A stretch of 64,000 nt of DNA from Gerris lacustris (taxonomy: Eukaryota; Arthropoda; Insecta; Hemiptera; Gerridae), in assembly GCA_951217055.1 (NCBI GenBank), contig OX578282.1:45528829-45592828 (forward strand), written 5' to 3'. Positions 26,263 through 38,215 of the stretch are shown one piece after another; the first letter of the stretch is position 1; the number at the start of each line of letters is the position of its first letter. Under the pieces are notes generated by a model. It had not been told where the DNA came from and did not search any database. It saw nothing but the letters and a program-made list of their open reading frames with translations. Position numbers and translations under genes: made by a program.

Positions 26263-26439
26263 TTTATAAAAGCGTGTTTTTTCTGTAAAATATAATATGT
26301 TTTTAGTATATAGAGGGAACAACTGCCTTCTTATTATCCGGAATATGTATTTTCATTTTATCAAGAAAGGGCTATTCGCTTAGGATGGAAGATAGTACCT
26401 TTCTAGTATCATAGTAATAAAGGTATCTATATTTTACTA

Positions 26440-27045
26440 CGTTTTTATTAGCTTGCATTCTTGTTTGTTTGTTTGTTTGTTAGTTTGTCCGGTACAAATC
26501 TGGAAATCGATTTCTAACTAACTTCCCGAATAGCTAGACATTTGAAACTTTTAGCATAGCTCAGAACACGATGACAATGCATTATTTTAATGCTTTTAGA
26601 ATTTAATTAGTTTTCAGCAAACTTCGCTGTGCGAAAGTTAGTTCGGAAAAAATCCGCAAGTTATTTTATTTGTTTTGCCATATCCAATATTTACGCAATC
26701 CTCATTTTGACGGGTCTCAAATTTGTGATAGATAAACATTGAATGACAGCAAAACAGGAAATATCGATTATATTATTTCAAATATATCGATGGCCCGCTT
26801 AGATTTGGTGTTGGGGAGATCCGTTGTACAAAGATTTATCCTTTTATAGGTTTAAGATCAGCTCTCTGGATGGTTGTCATTTATGTGAAATAAATAAATT
26901 CGGAACTATTTTTTTTTTTCACTAACATTATATATTATATAACAGTAACAATTATATTATCAATATTACATACGATTCAACAGAAAATTTAAAAACGTAG
27001 TATATAAAAAGTTATTTTTGTCTTGAAATTATTTAACTTTATCTT
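26440..27045 (-). mobile_element. dispersed repeat E, inverted copy
   Basis: The reverse complement of this segment follows 11930-12585 over its whole length, ending with CTACGTTTTTATTAGCTTGC on the plus strand at 26440. It has one copy of the ATAATATAATCGAT block where copy 1 has three. Confidence 0.8.
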
Positions 27046-27059
27046 ACTATCTAGGAAGG

Positions 27060-28195
27060 TACTAATTTCTTCCTTTCTTACATCCTTTTAAACTTCTTCA
27101 CTTATTAAAAACCAGATTATTATCTTTGTAACAAGTTCAAGGGCTCTTAATACTAGTAAAATTGTTAATTTAAATCTTTCCTTTAAAAACCAATCGTTTT
27201 TAATGCAATCCAAAATTATAATTGACTTAAACAAAATAAAAAAGAAATGAAAGAAAAGAAAATTTCCATTGTTTACTTACAAAAACAACAGAAAACCCAA
27301 TTAACTCGATGATAAATTAACTAAATCACAAAAGATCCCTTAAATGTTTCGGCCAATAAAGATATATTTATCTTTATCTTTGTAAAAAAGGGAAATTTCA
27401 CAAGGATTATAAAGAAAATTGATAACTTAAAAAAAAGAACCATTAAAATGGTTTTTTTTGTTTTTTTTTTTTTCTCCTATTATGGCTAGAAGCTTTTGGG
27501 ATTACTTGAACCAAGTTAGACTATCAATCTCATCAGGTATCGCATTAATCTTGATTAAGCAACCTTTATAAAGAAAAGCCCAAATTATATATAAGAAGAA
27601 AAAAATCTTCAAAAGAATAAAATAAAAAGTGGGGAAAAAGAAAATTCGTGAAGTGATGAGAATAAGAAAAAGTTGATAAATTATTCTTAAATATTTCTCC
27701 CTCTTAAGATGGAACAAAGTTAAACATTTTAGAAGTGGTTCTATTTAATCTAAAAAGTTTTTTTTTAACGATTTCGGTGAATAGATTCAGATAAACGCTA
27801 GAGACTTGTACTTACAATGGAAAAAAGATATACTAAAAAGTTTTTATTGCAGAAGATTTCTATTTTAACAATGATAATTGAATTGCTTAGTCGATTTCTA
27901 TTATCATTTTTATTGTCATAAGTTGATATAAAAATAATTTCGAGGAAAAAAAAAAATAATAGTTTGTTTAAGGTTTCAAAATCTTTTGTAAAAATGTTTT
28001 ACAAATGGAATAATATATTTATCTTTATTTCTAGTATTATGACAATTTTGTTACACTGTTTATTTTAATAATTAAATCATTGTTATGCAACGATGAACGA
28101 TATCTAGATATAGGAATGTTTATTGAGATGGAGTGACTGGCATACTCGCAATTTTCCTATTATGATCAAATACTATATTATCATTATCTATTTAT
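27060..28195. other. AT-rich non-coding stretch
   Basis: No gene or repeat family was recognised; long T and A tracts occur near 27450-27475 and 27945-27960. Confidence 0.45.
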
Positions 28196-28199
28196 ATAT

Positions 28200-28532
28200 A
28201 CAATATAAGGCGTTTGGAAGTCGTCTCGTAGTCGAAGTGTCAGCATCACGATCGTTTGTCGAACCTCTCGACCTGCAGCGAACCTGAGATGCTTTGGATT
28301 TTTTTTTTGACAATGTGTAGGGAAAGTTGAAAAACAGCTTCCATTAGTCCAATATACGATTCTTTAGACATTCTGTAGAATGCAAAAAAATTTGCATCGC
28401 TCTCTTGCAGTTCTTTTGCCGCTACAAAGAGCCGACAATGAAACTATTCAAATTAACTGTCTCTTCAATAAAAATGTTTTGACCTCCCGGTTAAAAGACA
28501 CCGAGACGACTGAGAAGTTGACGACTTCACAT
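28200..28532. other. less AT-rich unassigned block
   Basis: Single-copy in this window, with GTCGTCTCGTAGTCGAAGTG near 28220 and no recognisable product. A 71-aa frame (28380-28595) runs into the tandem repeat that follows, so it is not convincing. Confidence 0.3.
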
Positions 28533-28692
28533 CGACCCGTGTGCGGAGGCGATTGGTTGACGCTTGACATACATGACGCTCCGACTTCGGGATGACTAAA
28601 AAACGACCCTTGTGCGGAGGCGAGTAGTTGTCGCTTGACATACATGACGCTCCGACTTCGGGATGACTAAAAAACGACCCTTGTGCGGAGGG
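28533..28692. repeat. 71-bp minisatellite, about 2.2 copies
   Basis: The unit contains CGCTTGACATACATGACGCT and GACTTCGGGATGACTAAAAA, and repeats at 28561 and 28632, a 71-base period, with a partial third TTGTGCGGAGG block at the end. Confidence 0.9.
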
Positions 28693-28711
28693 CCTTAGAT
28701 AGAGTTTAATT

Positions 28712-28880
28712 TGATGTATATATATATTTTTTTATTTTATCTCTTATGGCGTCCGCAATTGTTGACCGATTTAATTTATGATTGGGCTTACATCCGATCG
28801 ATTGACATTGATTGCTCTTAAATCTTACACGTATGCTCTATAAATCGAGTGTTTATTATTCTATTAATCTGGTGAGAAAA
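28712..28880 (-). mobile_element. short retroposon G, copy 1
   Basis: Matches 38815-38935: both have CTTATGGCGTCCGCAAT, TTGAC-GATTTAATTT and TTTATTATTCTATTAAT-type blocks, and both have a T-rich tract on their left side (an A-rich tail if read on the minus strand). The tail type resembles that of the 142-bp retroposon at 21889. No internal promoter boxes were seen. Confidence 0.55.
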
Positions 28881-30650
28881 AGTAGTATTTATAAAGAACA
28901 ATTAATTATTTTTATTAGCTCATTTTAAAAATATTCATTTTATACTTATATTGTTCAAAATAAGCATAAAGAAAAGTTAACAAATATTAAATATTCTAGT
29001 TTGTTTTATTTACATTAATTCGAAGGGTTAAAGATAAACAAATATGTTTGTTTTCGCATAATCACACCTTGGAACCTGAATGTCAAAAACACTCTCTCCT
29101 ATTCCTTCGACTTTCCTTGTCGTCAGTTTAGCGTCAACATCTGAAGTGCACATATCTCCTAATATTTTCTTGAACTACTAACATTTATTAAGGTAAATTT
29201 TTTTTTTTTTTTTTGCTATTTATTTAATTGTGTTTATCATATTATTACTATAGTATTTTGTTTAATAGGTTCTATAAAGCTATATTAAGGAAATAGTTTA
29301 GTTTATTCATTTATTATTTTGTATATTTAAGATAATGTTTTAGTTTATTTAAATTGATGTTGTTGTTTATTAAGGATAATAGTCCAGTCATTTGGTGCTT
29401 AAAAAGAGGGGTTGCGGAAAAGTTTTCCGGGAGTTTTGAAAATTGGTATTCTTATAGATTCTGAGGCGTTCTTTCCGAATTTTTACTTTGCCACCTCTTA
29501 TCTTTGCCGCTAGCGGCGCGGCGTAGTATTGGAAAAACCACGCCCAAAAACGGTTTTTTGAAGATATCTCCTCACCGGCTCATTATACGATACAAATGGT
29601 TCTATACAAAATTAAACTAGAGTTAACCATTATATTACATAAGAAAGTTAATTTGACGTAATAATGTGCTTGGTATTCAGACTTGCCAAAGATTACTGTT
29701 ATATTAAAGAACATTAATCAAATTAAGTTTGAAGTAATAAGATTTAATCAATGCGCGTTATTGGACTCTATAGTTAGTCCTGTCTAAATAGAGAGCTAGG
29801 GAAAGAAATATTAAAGTTGAATTAATGTTTATTCTATTTTAGATTTTGCGATATGAGGAAGGAGGAAAGGAAATGTTGAAAGCATGAGTGCAGTCATATT
29901 GTAAGGAGTTTATACACATAGTATTATTATATGTAGTTTCAACAAAGTCTATTTACTTGGTTCTTAAATCTATATTACTTTTAGACTATATACTTCTGGC
30001 CTTTTACCTAGCTCTACTGCCTTGTTGCAAGATGCGTATTTCTCTTTCAGAACACGTGTCTTTTTTATATTATGTACTGTACATGTGTGTATTACTGCAA
30101 GATTTTTTCTCTGTATTACAAGAACAGTACACAATACCTTCTAACCGAAAAGATGTTTTTATTACAATCTACCAAAAAAATACCTTTGATAGAGAAATAG
30201 CCGAAAAAATGAGGATTTTCAACTCCCACAAACATGTATTTTTCATTTATTTTCAATGGTTTTGTTATAGGAATGTAAAAATAATAAGTTGGTGCATTTT
30301 GTGGTGAGGCTTTAGTTTTTATTATCTACTCCACTTGCGCATTTATTCTTCTTAACAAAATAGTAACATTGCGGTATTTTTAACTAAATATTATACGGAA
30401 ATCGGAATCTTTTGTGTATATAAAAGTATGCTTTATTAGAAAAAAAATTATTTCAAAATATAATAAATAAATAAATAAATAACCATTTATTGCCAGAAAA
30501 TTCAAAATTATAAATAATAAAATACAGTCTTCTTATATACATAATATTTATATAAAATCAGTTTCTTTATTCTTTTTTTTTTTTTAACATAATTCGGCAA
30601 ATCAGAATAATTCTGTGGATTGCGCAGTCGCAAGTTGGTCTGTTTTATGA
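28881..30650. other. AT-rich non-coding stretch
   Basis: 29400-29600 contains a GC-richer segment with TTTGCCGCTAGCGGCGCGGC, in the style of a dispersed repeat but without a second copy here. A 139-codon plus frame at 29888-30307 is the longest frame in the window not caused by (TA)n, poly-G or the reverse transcriptase. It is hydrophobic at its N-terminus but shows no motif I recognise. (ATAA)n occurs at 30463-30483. Confidence 0.4.
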
Positions 30651-30726
30651 CATTTTTATTTTATTTTAGAAAAAATTAAACATGGATATACTAGAACATG
30701 CATATTCCTACTTTCTTTTCCTTTAA

Positions 30727-31410
30727 TCATTTGTATAACCAGACATCTTTGTATACTTCTCCCATCCGCTTCCACTCCGTCCTTTCCAGGGCTACCCTCT
30801 GCCAGGTCTCTCCTCCACAAGATTTCCTCATTTCATCGTCCCAGCGGACCTGTGGTCTACCCTTCCTTCTTTTCTCACCCCTCGGATACCAGTTAATTAG
30901 CTTCTTCGTCCACCTTCCGTCTGTTGTTCTTGCAATGTGCCCGGCCCATTTCCACTTCCTCATAAGCATTGTCTCTCCAACATCCTCTATTCCAGTTGTA
31001 AGCCTTAATCTATCATTCGTCCATCGGTCTCTCCTTGTTATTCCAAGCATTATTCGTTCCATCCTTCTTTGGTTAATTCGTAATTTGCTTATGACCTTCT
31101 GAGACAATGTCCACGTTTCTACCCCATACAACATGACTGGCAATACGCATGTGTTCCACAATTTCTTCTTAGTACCTAAATTTACGTCAGCACGAAAAAG
31201 GTGTTTGTACTTATTAAAACATCTCCAACTCGACGTGATTCTTCTGCTAACTTCTTCTTGTTCAAATTCCTTCTTGCTGCCTATCCGAACTCCAAGGTAA
31301 ATATATTCTTCGATTTGTTCAATATAATTATCCCCTAACTTAATTGCATCTACTTCTTCTGCATGCTTATTGAAAATCATCATTTTTGTCTTTGTTAGAT
31401 TTATTTCCAT
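30727..31410 (-). pseudogene. RTE-like reverse transcriptase, C-terminal part
   Basis: A 227-codon frame. Residues 1-11 (MEINLTKTKMM) follow the catalytic region; YLGVRI at 38-43 is the usual RT motif after the palm. LPVMLYGVETW (90-100) and WKWAGHIARTTDGRWTKK (153-170), then GRPQVRWDDEM (185-194), form the C-terminal segment typical of arthropod endonuclease-reverse transcriptase LINEs. It ends in a stop shortly before the 3' region. The ATG is internal, not a true start: the frame joins the upstream one (31401-31661) by a one-base shift near 31410. It would have copied element RNA at the target site; here it is dead. Confidence 0.85.
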
Positions 31411-31600
31411 TCCGACCTTCTCCGTAGCTTCGGCAAGATCTCAGCTTCGTTTTTGGACTTAGCAATTAACACAACGTCGTCTGCAAATTTGAGCATATTA
31501 AGATATTCTCCGTCTACTTTGATACCAAGTCCTTCCCACTTCAGATCTAAACACGCATCATCTAGGACCGCATTGAAAATTTCAAAATATACTCGTACTA
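31401..31600 (-). pseudogene. RTE-like reverse transcriptase, palm fragment with FADD box
   Basis: Reads IFNAVLDDACLDLKWEGLGI and then KVDGEYLNMLKFADDVVLIA. FADD at 31476-31487 is the catalytic YADD-type motif with both aspartates retained. The other catalytic aspartate, further upstream, has been lost by 5' truncation. A frameshift near 31410 separates it from the continuation. The residues before IFNAV belong to flanking DNA rather than to the enzyme. Confidence 0.85.
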
Positions 31601-31617
31601 AAAAGTATTTACACACT

Positions 31618-31736
31618 GCATAATTTACAATAGTATAATTACTTCGTTCAGGGTTTTCCATTCGTTAGTTGTTTAGGGTTTAATTTACAATAGTACATAA
31701 TTACTTCGTTCAGTGTTAGTTGTTTAGGGTTTCAAG
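31618..31736. repeat. 60-bp tandem duplication at the LINE 5' junction
   Basis: TAATTTACAATAGTA plus ATTACTTCGTTCAG is present at 31621 and again at 31681, exactly 60 bases apart, with TTAGTTGTTTAGGGTTT closing each copy. It lies beside the truncated end of the LINE and could have arisen during that insertion. Confidence 0.8.
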
Positions 31737-31789
31737 GTTACATTGAACTGTTATTGAACATGTTATCACAATATTTTTAATAAAATATT

Positions 31790-32029
31790 GCTTACGAGCA
31801 TACCGAAGGTAACGGAAGCTACGTGATCGTTCCGAAGAACGAAAAAAATTTAGGTCTCCGATTTCAAAAATTCCTAGACAGAAATCCGTTTCAGACATCA
31901 GAGAACATTTATGGTTACGTGTCTGTCTGTCGGTCTGTCTTTCGCTCTATTTTTGCGAACCAACATATCTACTACACGTCTGATTTTAATGAAATTTAGA
32001 TGGTAGATCATGATTAGCCCATTGTTGGT
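31790..32029 (+). mobile_element. repeat R1, copy 1, left part (interrupted)
   Basis: Starts at the R1 head word GCATACCGAAGGTAACGGAA (consensus GAGCTTACCGAAGGTAACGG) and follows the copies at 56403 and 57186 through AGACAGAAATCCGTTTCAGA and the GTCTGTCTGTC run. It stops at ATTGTTGGT, where a 1.6-kb element is inserted; it resumes at 33626. Confidence 0.8.
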
Positions 32030-32580
32030 ACTAGACGTTCGGGACACAAAAAAAGTCGCTCTGCGGAGGCCGAAGCAGAGAGGAGTCGATCGGGCCTTCG
32101 CCCACCTCTCCTTTCTCCTCTGTGCATTCAACCCTCTTTTGTCTATATTTTTTCAAGGCCTTTTCCACCATGACTTTTCATAATAATAATATGAATAACA
32201 CTCAAAATAATTAATAATAATAATTATAACACTTAAAACATTCAATTTTTTATTAACATAGCAAGAATAATACAATAATTAAACATAGACATGTATAAAA
32301 CATACATATTAAATATAAATAAAATAGACATTAAATTATTTAATCACTTTTACATTGTTTATATATTATTACGTAAACCCATGAGTGATTGAAATGGAAT
32401 AAGTACACATATTATACACGACTAGAAATGAAAAAATAATAGAAATACAAAAATGAAAGAGAAAAAAAATAAAATATAAATTAAATTGAAATGTAATTTA
32501 ATTAAAAACCAAGCTTTGTAAGTAGATAAGTGCAAGTTTAAATATTTTATCGCATGATCAGTGTTTATTTTTCAATAGTG

Positions 32581-32678
<98 letters not shown>

Positions 32679-33625
32679 TATACCAATATTTAAAGTTAAA
32701 TTTGAAGTTAAAAATTAATAACAAATATATATATTTGTAATATTTAAATTTATAAGCACATTATTAATATTTAAATATTGGTGAACAAATTAATGGCCAA
32801 GTTATTTCTTTCCTCTTCATTTGGTTTGGTGATGACCGATGATTTTTTTCTTGGATTTGTTAAGAGATTAAAACATTGAGTTTCTTCTTTTGTTGGCACC
32901 GCATATTTTAAGAATTCCCAGCAATTTAGAAATATAAACATTAAATAATTATGACCCCTTTTCTTTTAAAGGTCTTAATAAATATTATTATTATATAACA
33001 TGATCCATCCGTGGTCAAAATTAACCATTTCTTACCAATTAATTTAAATTGTCTACCAGCACAGTCATCACTGTAATATATTTGCATAGAAAATTATAAA
33101 ATCTAGAACATAATCTGAGTATTATTTTAATTGAAGGTGGTTGGTTTGATTTTTGCAACATAACTATTTTTTTAAATTAAATATGTAAATAATAAATAAT
33201 ATGTTAAATATTTAGGGTATTCAATTGATTATTTTTATCATATTCACAAACATTATATTAATAATTGACAATATGAAAAATGTAATAATATGTAGAGTAT
33301 AAAATGGAATATGCTTTTAAAATGTCTAATAAAAGCGATCTACTTATTATTAATTTCGTAAAAGATAAATTATTTATTTAAGATAAGTCTTTATGTGGGT
33401 TCATAATAATACTTGATAGTAAAGACAATGCAATTTACAAATTATTGTTCCACTTAATAAGCATTCTTTATTATCTTGTTAAACGAAATATGTATAAGTA
33501 AAAGGTAGAGTAAAGGGGGTTAAAAGAGTGCGTGTTTAAAGTTGTAGAGGAGCAAGTTTAGGGGTAGAGGTAGACTGTAGAGCGGACCCAACGGCGACCT
33601 TTTTTTTGTGTCTCGAACGTCTAGT
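32030..33625. mobile_element. 1.6-kb non-autonomous DNA transposon in R1, 9-bp target duplication
   Basis: Left terminus ACTAGACGTTCGGGACACAA and inverted right terminus ACTAGACGTTCGAGACACAA differ by one base in the first 20; the A run continues both. ATTGTTGGT occurs at 32021-32029 and 33626-33634. The uninterrupted R1 copy at 56617-56628 has ATTGTTGGTCCC once, proving the junctions. The interior is AT-rich and non-coding and contains (TA)n at 32582-32675. A 9-bp duplication fits Mutator-like or Merlin-like elements; without a transposase the superfamily is inference. Confidence 0.85.
32582..32675. repeat. (TA)n microsatellite
   Basis: About 94 bases of pure AT dinucleotides inside the 1.6-kb transposon. 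Confidence 0.97.
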
Positions 33626-33990
33626 ATTGTTGGTCCCATATAAGTTTCAACTTTCTGCGCTCATTTGTTTCTCTTCCACATGCACACAAACATACATTTA
33701 TTTACACCTATAGCTTCTTAAATACTTATCTGATTTGATTTGTATGAAACTTTTATAGTTTATCGAAAGTAGCCCGCAGATAGCCCCAGATTACTTTGAA
33801 CCGTCTGCGCTCTTAAACTTTTGCTTAATTGATACTTAAATTCAAGTAAAAAATCAAAACAATTTTGACAGATTAACAGGGGAACAATTAAACAAATTAG
33901 AACAATAATGGATTGTAAAAGCATAAAATCAAAAAGTACGAGATGAAGATGGGACGTGGGAAGATATGTGCCACACCAATTTTTCTCCAA
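33626..33990 (+). mobile_element. repeat R1, copy 1, right part
   Basis: Continues R1 from TTGGTCCCATATAAGTTTCA through ACACAAACATACATTTATTT, GTAGCCCGCAGATAGC and CAAAACAATTTTGACAGATT, to the terminal TATGTGCCACACCAA word. Together with 31790-32029 it makes a nearly full copy. Confidence 0.8.
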
Positions 33991-34885
33991 ATTAAAATAC
34001 GTTTTATCCGGGACAAGAGTATTCACTAGTGTTTGTCTACAGGTTACAGACAGACGCTTATAAAAACCTTTTAGAAACACTGTTTTATTATTTTCTTGAT
34101 TCAAGGGGTCAAAATCTCAATATTCTTTCTTCCTTGCTTTTACGCCACAATAATGTTTCTGTATATATACTGCGCATATAAGAAAGTTAAAATTATTAAT
34201 AATAAAAAAAGTAATTTTACACCAAAAAGTGATTAACCTAATGTAATTCAAGAATAAAAATACTTGAAGATATATATTTTTGTTTAATATGAAAAAATAA
34301 TATAAAACTGTATTTTAACAAATAAATGTAAACAATTTTTAATAAAAGTAGTGAAATAATTTTTTTTAAATTTAATTACACAGCTAGCTGTACTTGGTAA
34401 AATATTAAAACAATAAAAAAATAGAACATGAAAATAGTAAAAAAAAAAGAAAAAAAAGAATAAATAAAATAGTATAAAACTACTTAAATTGTGATGAAAA
34501 AAAAATAATCAAGATACTAATGGAAAAGTCAATTAGGTCAGAGATCTTTAGAGCTGGCATAAAATACACTAATAACCTGTAAAAACTTTCTTACTCCTCT
34601 TAAATTTATAATGTGAAAAAATGAGTTGATTTTGTTATTTTAATTAACTTTTAATATCACTAGGAAATAAAGATTTCACAAATAAAACTGATGATTAGAT
34701 TTTTCATTTTAGTTTGTTGTTTTTTTTTTTTTAAAGAAAAACTGAAATTCAATTAAGGAAATAATAAATAATATTATGAACCTTTTTTTGAGCGGGAACA
34801 AAGAAATTAGAATTTTGAGTATTGTTCTGCTGCGTTTTAACTTTATTTTAAACAATAATTAAGGTAGTTCGTGACAGATCAAGAG
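33991..34885. other. AT-rich non-coding stretch
   Basis: Poly-A and poly-T rich. Nothing was recognised. Confidence 0.45.
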
Positions 34886-34941
34886 TAATAAGAAGGTAGG
34901 GTTAGCGAGATTCTGTCAAATAAAACTCAGTTTAAGGTTTA

Positions 34942-34980
34942 TGCTAACGTTTCGCTAAATTTATTAGCATCATCCGAGCA
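34942..34980 (-). ncRNA. hammerhead-ribozyme-like motif, U4 mutated
   Basis: Minus strand: stem I TGCT/AGCA, box CGGATGA (consensus CTGANGA, so U4 is G), one extra T, stem II GCTAA/TTAGC with a 5-base loop, then GAAAC GTT. The GAA box is intact. The U4 change should abolish cleavage in a canonical hammerhead. Confidence 0.5.
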
Positions 34981-35006
34981 AATACACAAATTATAATTTG
35001 TGTATT

Positions 35007-35045
35007 TGCTCTGATGATGCTAATAAATTTAGCGAATCGTTAGCA
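35007..35045 (+). ncRNA. hammerhead-ribozyme-like motif, GAAAC mutated to GAATC
   Basis: Plus strand: stem I TGCT/AGCA, intact CTGATGA box at 35011-35017, one extra T, stem II GCTAA/TTAGC, then GAATC instead of GAAAC, and GTT. A15.1, which closes stem III, is changed, so the two mirror copies carry different defects. Confidence 0.5.
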
Positions 35046-35098
35046 TAAACCTTAAACTGTGTTTTATTTGACAGCATCTCGCTAACCCTACCTTCTTT

Positions 35099-36140
35099 TT
35101 ATTTTAAACATAAAATTATAATAAAGAAAGGGTTTTTTTTTTAAATTTTAATAATATGGTTTATTTTTTTGTGTGTTTAATGTATGAAGTACATTGTACG
35201 TTGTATGTGTATAATGGACCTAAGGTTTCGTGCAGCTAAAATATAATTTTTAACAAAGTATAATTAATATTTTGAACGATGTGTAATAATATGCTCACGA
35301 TTCTCCACAACACCGAATTTAAAACATAGTGAAAATTGCACTTTTCCTATTTAAATAAAAATTACAAATACCATAATTGGCTCTCAATCTACTAACGATT
35401 GCCACTATTCATCTGCTCACTGTTGACTGTTAAACCTCTATAGTATTTACCATGGATTAGACCCAAAAGAAATATTGATTAATTCGTAAAATCTTGCTGT
35501 GAAGTTAATTTAGGCTGTTATCGTGCCTCTGTTTCCAACGTTGTACAACTGATTTGTTTATCGCTGTAGCACTATAAGCGGGACCTTATATTCCCAGCCA
35601 ACAATAACTGTGAGCTCGTCATTACATAGTTCTAATTTCTTTAGTCATTTTATTTTTTTTCCATTAGGTTCTAAATCGAAGTGACCTTCAACCCATACAG
35701 AAAATAGTTATTAGGGTTTTGTAGATCATCCTCAAAACTCTTATGCTAAGGGTGGTGTGTCTCTCCGTTCGTCGTACTTTGGTTCATATCCCTGAACTGT
35801 TTTCGCTAGTGAGTTGAAATTTGAAGCGCTGGCGTAACTTTTTGACTCTACCATAGAAAAATTATTGAGACGTAATGCGCAAAAGGTGCCAAACTCAAAT
35901 TTCTATACATTTTTTAACCTTCGAGAGGGGTATCAAATGAAAGCTAATGAAGAGTAGATTAGAAATATATAAATATCACCTTATCATTATTGTGCTTTTT
36001 ACCGCCTATATTGCGTTTTTAGCGCCAAAATTTCGAAATAAATTTTTTTGAAATAATTCATGCAAAAACCTAATGGTAGGGCGATGAAAACTGCCAGAAA
36101 GAAATTAATTCTACTTATCGTTATACCGATAAAAAAAACA
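35099..36140. other. non-coding stretch with a possible dispersed repeat
   Basis: 35690-36110 is written in the style of an arthropod dispersed repeat (GTTGAAATTTGAAGCGCTGG, TATCAAATGAAAGCTAATGA) but no clear second copy was found. No coding region. Confidence 0.4.
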
Positions 36141-36145
36141 TTGTG

Positions 36146-36309
<164 letters not shown>

Positions 36310-38130
36310 GAGCATCCATTATATTTTTTTTACTTTCATGGGGAAATAAAATGTTATTTCAGCATATGATAAAGTATATGCCTCATAAGCTACGACACCC
36401 TAAAATTTACTGGGATGCAAGTACTTCCCTGTGATTTTATTTTTTATCGCTTTGACTGCTAAGTCAAACAATCAGTAATGATAATCAACTTATATTGATT
36501 GGAAGTCATAATTATGTAAGAGCTATTAAAATGGCTATTAATTCAGCTGAGAGTGAAGTTTTTGAATGATAAGGATTTTTTGTAATTAACAAATAAGTTA
36601 GCTCTTATACTGTTATTGAAATATAAATTTGTTTGTATGTTGCCATTGGGAAACTGAATCATAATGAAAAATTATTAATCTATTCATACGTTATTTCTTA
36701 ACTTGAAGTAAGCAGTCATGCTATTTTTGTACCATAGTATGCTATAAGTTAGTTTAAATTTTGATTTTACTCTATATATGCAGTTTATATATTTTAAATT
36801 CGTTGGTTCATATGTTTTTATGGTAAAAATTAGTTTGTTTATATATTGTCTTGGTAATTTTAGTTTGTTTAAATATTTTTATGGTTACATTAGTTGTATA
36901 ATTATATGCTTTTATAGGAATATTTGTTTGTTATTAAATTGATTTGATTTAGTTCTTGATCGGTATTTAGCTTAACTAAATTTACATTGTTTTTAACTAA
37001 AAAAAGGCTGATCATTTTTTGAAATTTTAACCTCCCTATTTAGAGCTTAACTTCATTTTTAAATGTAGCCTCGGAGTTGACCTTATTTAATATTTATAGC
37101 AAATTTCATTGAACTCAGTTAAGTTCTGATTTTCTCTTGTCAAAAACCTTATACTTGCAACTCAAGAAGGTAAACTAACACTGTGAATATCCAAGATAAT
37201 CAAAGATATAACATAGCATTCCACAAAAATAAAAAAAGTTTTGGAACCATCGAAGTTTTCGTCTTTAATTTAAATAATATATTATTTTATATTTCTTTAG
37301 TTAAAATAAAATATGACTAAAGTAACTGTTTGCTTGTAATATCAAAATGTGTATAAATTCTAATGCACTATAATAACAATGTTTTTTCACAAAATTAATA
37401 AATAAAATATGAAATTGTATTAGATAAACATCAAAAGAATTGCTGCGAAATTGCATTGCCAAGAAACAAAGTTAATAACAGAAATAGAATGTTAATATTA
37501 AATAGGATATAACCTTATCTCTATAAACTATAATACAATCTTAAATAGTTTTCTTTTCTTTGTATAAAACAAGAAGAGAAGAATGTAGAAAATTAATTTA
37601 TATATATAATATTAAAGTTTTGTCTATACATTGGTCAGAATTGAAAAATGTTTGGATACTTTTTCATTTCATACATTCCGACAACCGAATCCAGCCTTAT
37701 GCATGTGTGTCTGTCGCCACCAGTCCTAGGCGCAAAACTGGCAAAACGAAATTGATTAATTTTTTTCAGAGGTTTAATTTATAGGCTAGGTTTCGTCTAA
37801 AAACATTGAGTAGAACCAAAGTTATGAACAATTTTATTTTTAAAAATTTATAAAAAACTTAGGTTGACCCACCATAACCAAACCCCGTAAAATCGCTACT
37901 CAAAATGTTTGGGTTCTACTAGACCACTTAGAGACTCGCGGTTTTTGCGTTTGGTCGGAAATTAGCCCAAACTGACTAGAAAATCCGAAAAGTTAAACAT
38001 TGTTATTTTGACCCCCTTTAAAAAATTAAAGATGGTGGACACAAGTTTAAAGTTTTTTGGAGGCTTATTGCGGCTAAACGGTAAATCTATTGAATAGTTA
38101 AATCCATTGAACCATTACATTTATTACTTT
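36310..38130. other. AT-rich non-coding stretch
   Basis: 36780-36960 has loose repeats of TTAGTTTGTTTA-ATAT. 37976-38025 is a copy of a short repeat also at 22085. No gene was recognised; the 123-aa frame at 38087-38458 minus overlaps a MITE end. Confidence 0.4.
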
Positions 38131-38133
38131 TAA

Positions 38134-38215
38134 GGCCCCCATACACGGTCAAACATTTTGCGCAAACATCATGTTTGTGCAAACAGTGGTCATACACGTC
38201 AAACATTGATATAAA
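38134..38215. mobile_element. MITE terminus (CCCCATACACGGTCAAA family)
   Basis: GGCCCCCATACACGGTCAAA follows TAA, then GCGCAAACATCATGTTTGTG. The same end sequence, inverted, occurs at 40062-40103. They may be the two ends of one about 2-kb element or separate fragments. Confidence 0.5.

Larger units (their letters stand above)
30655..31600 (-). mobile_element. 5'-truncated RTE-like LINE
   Basis: The minus strand holds the C-terminal half of a non-LTR reverse transcriptase (entries at 30727 and 31401) followed by a short AT-rich 3' region with TAAAATAAAATAAAA-like sequence. The endonuclease and most of the RT palm are missing. The truncation point is near 31590-31620, where a 60-bp tandem duplication begins. 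Such 5' truncation is typical of LINE insertion. Confidence 0.8.
34889..35098. mobile_element. 210-bp fold-back carrying two hammerhead-like cores
   Basis: A near-perfect palindrome with its axis at 34993.5 in ATTATAAT; arm ends read AGAAGGTAGGGTTAGCGAGA. Each arm carries a hammerhead-like motif, one per strand (34942-34980 minus, 35007-35045 plus). Non-coding. It looks like two Penelope-type terminal segments joined head to head. Confidence 0.8.

Noticed and set aside
29888..30307. 139-aa frame as a membrane protein gene
   Set aside because: Hydrophobic runs are expected from T-rich DNA, no receptor or transporter motif is visible, and no splice or start context supports it.
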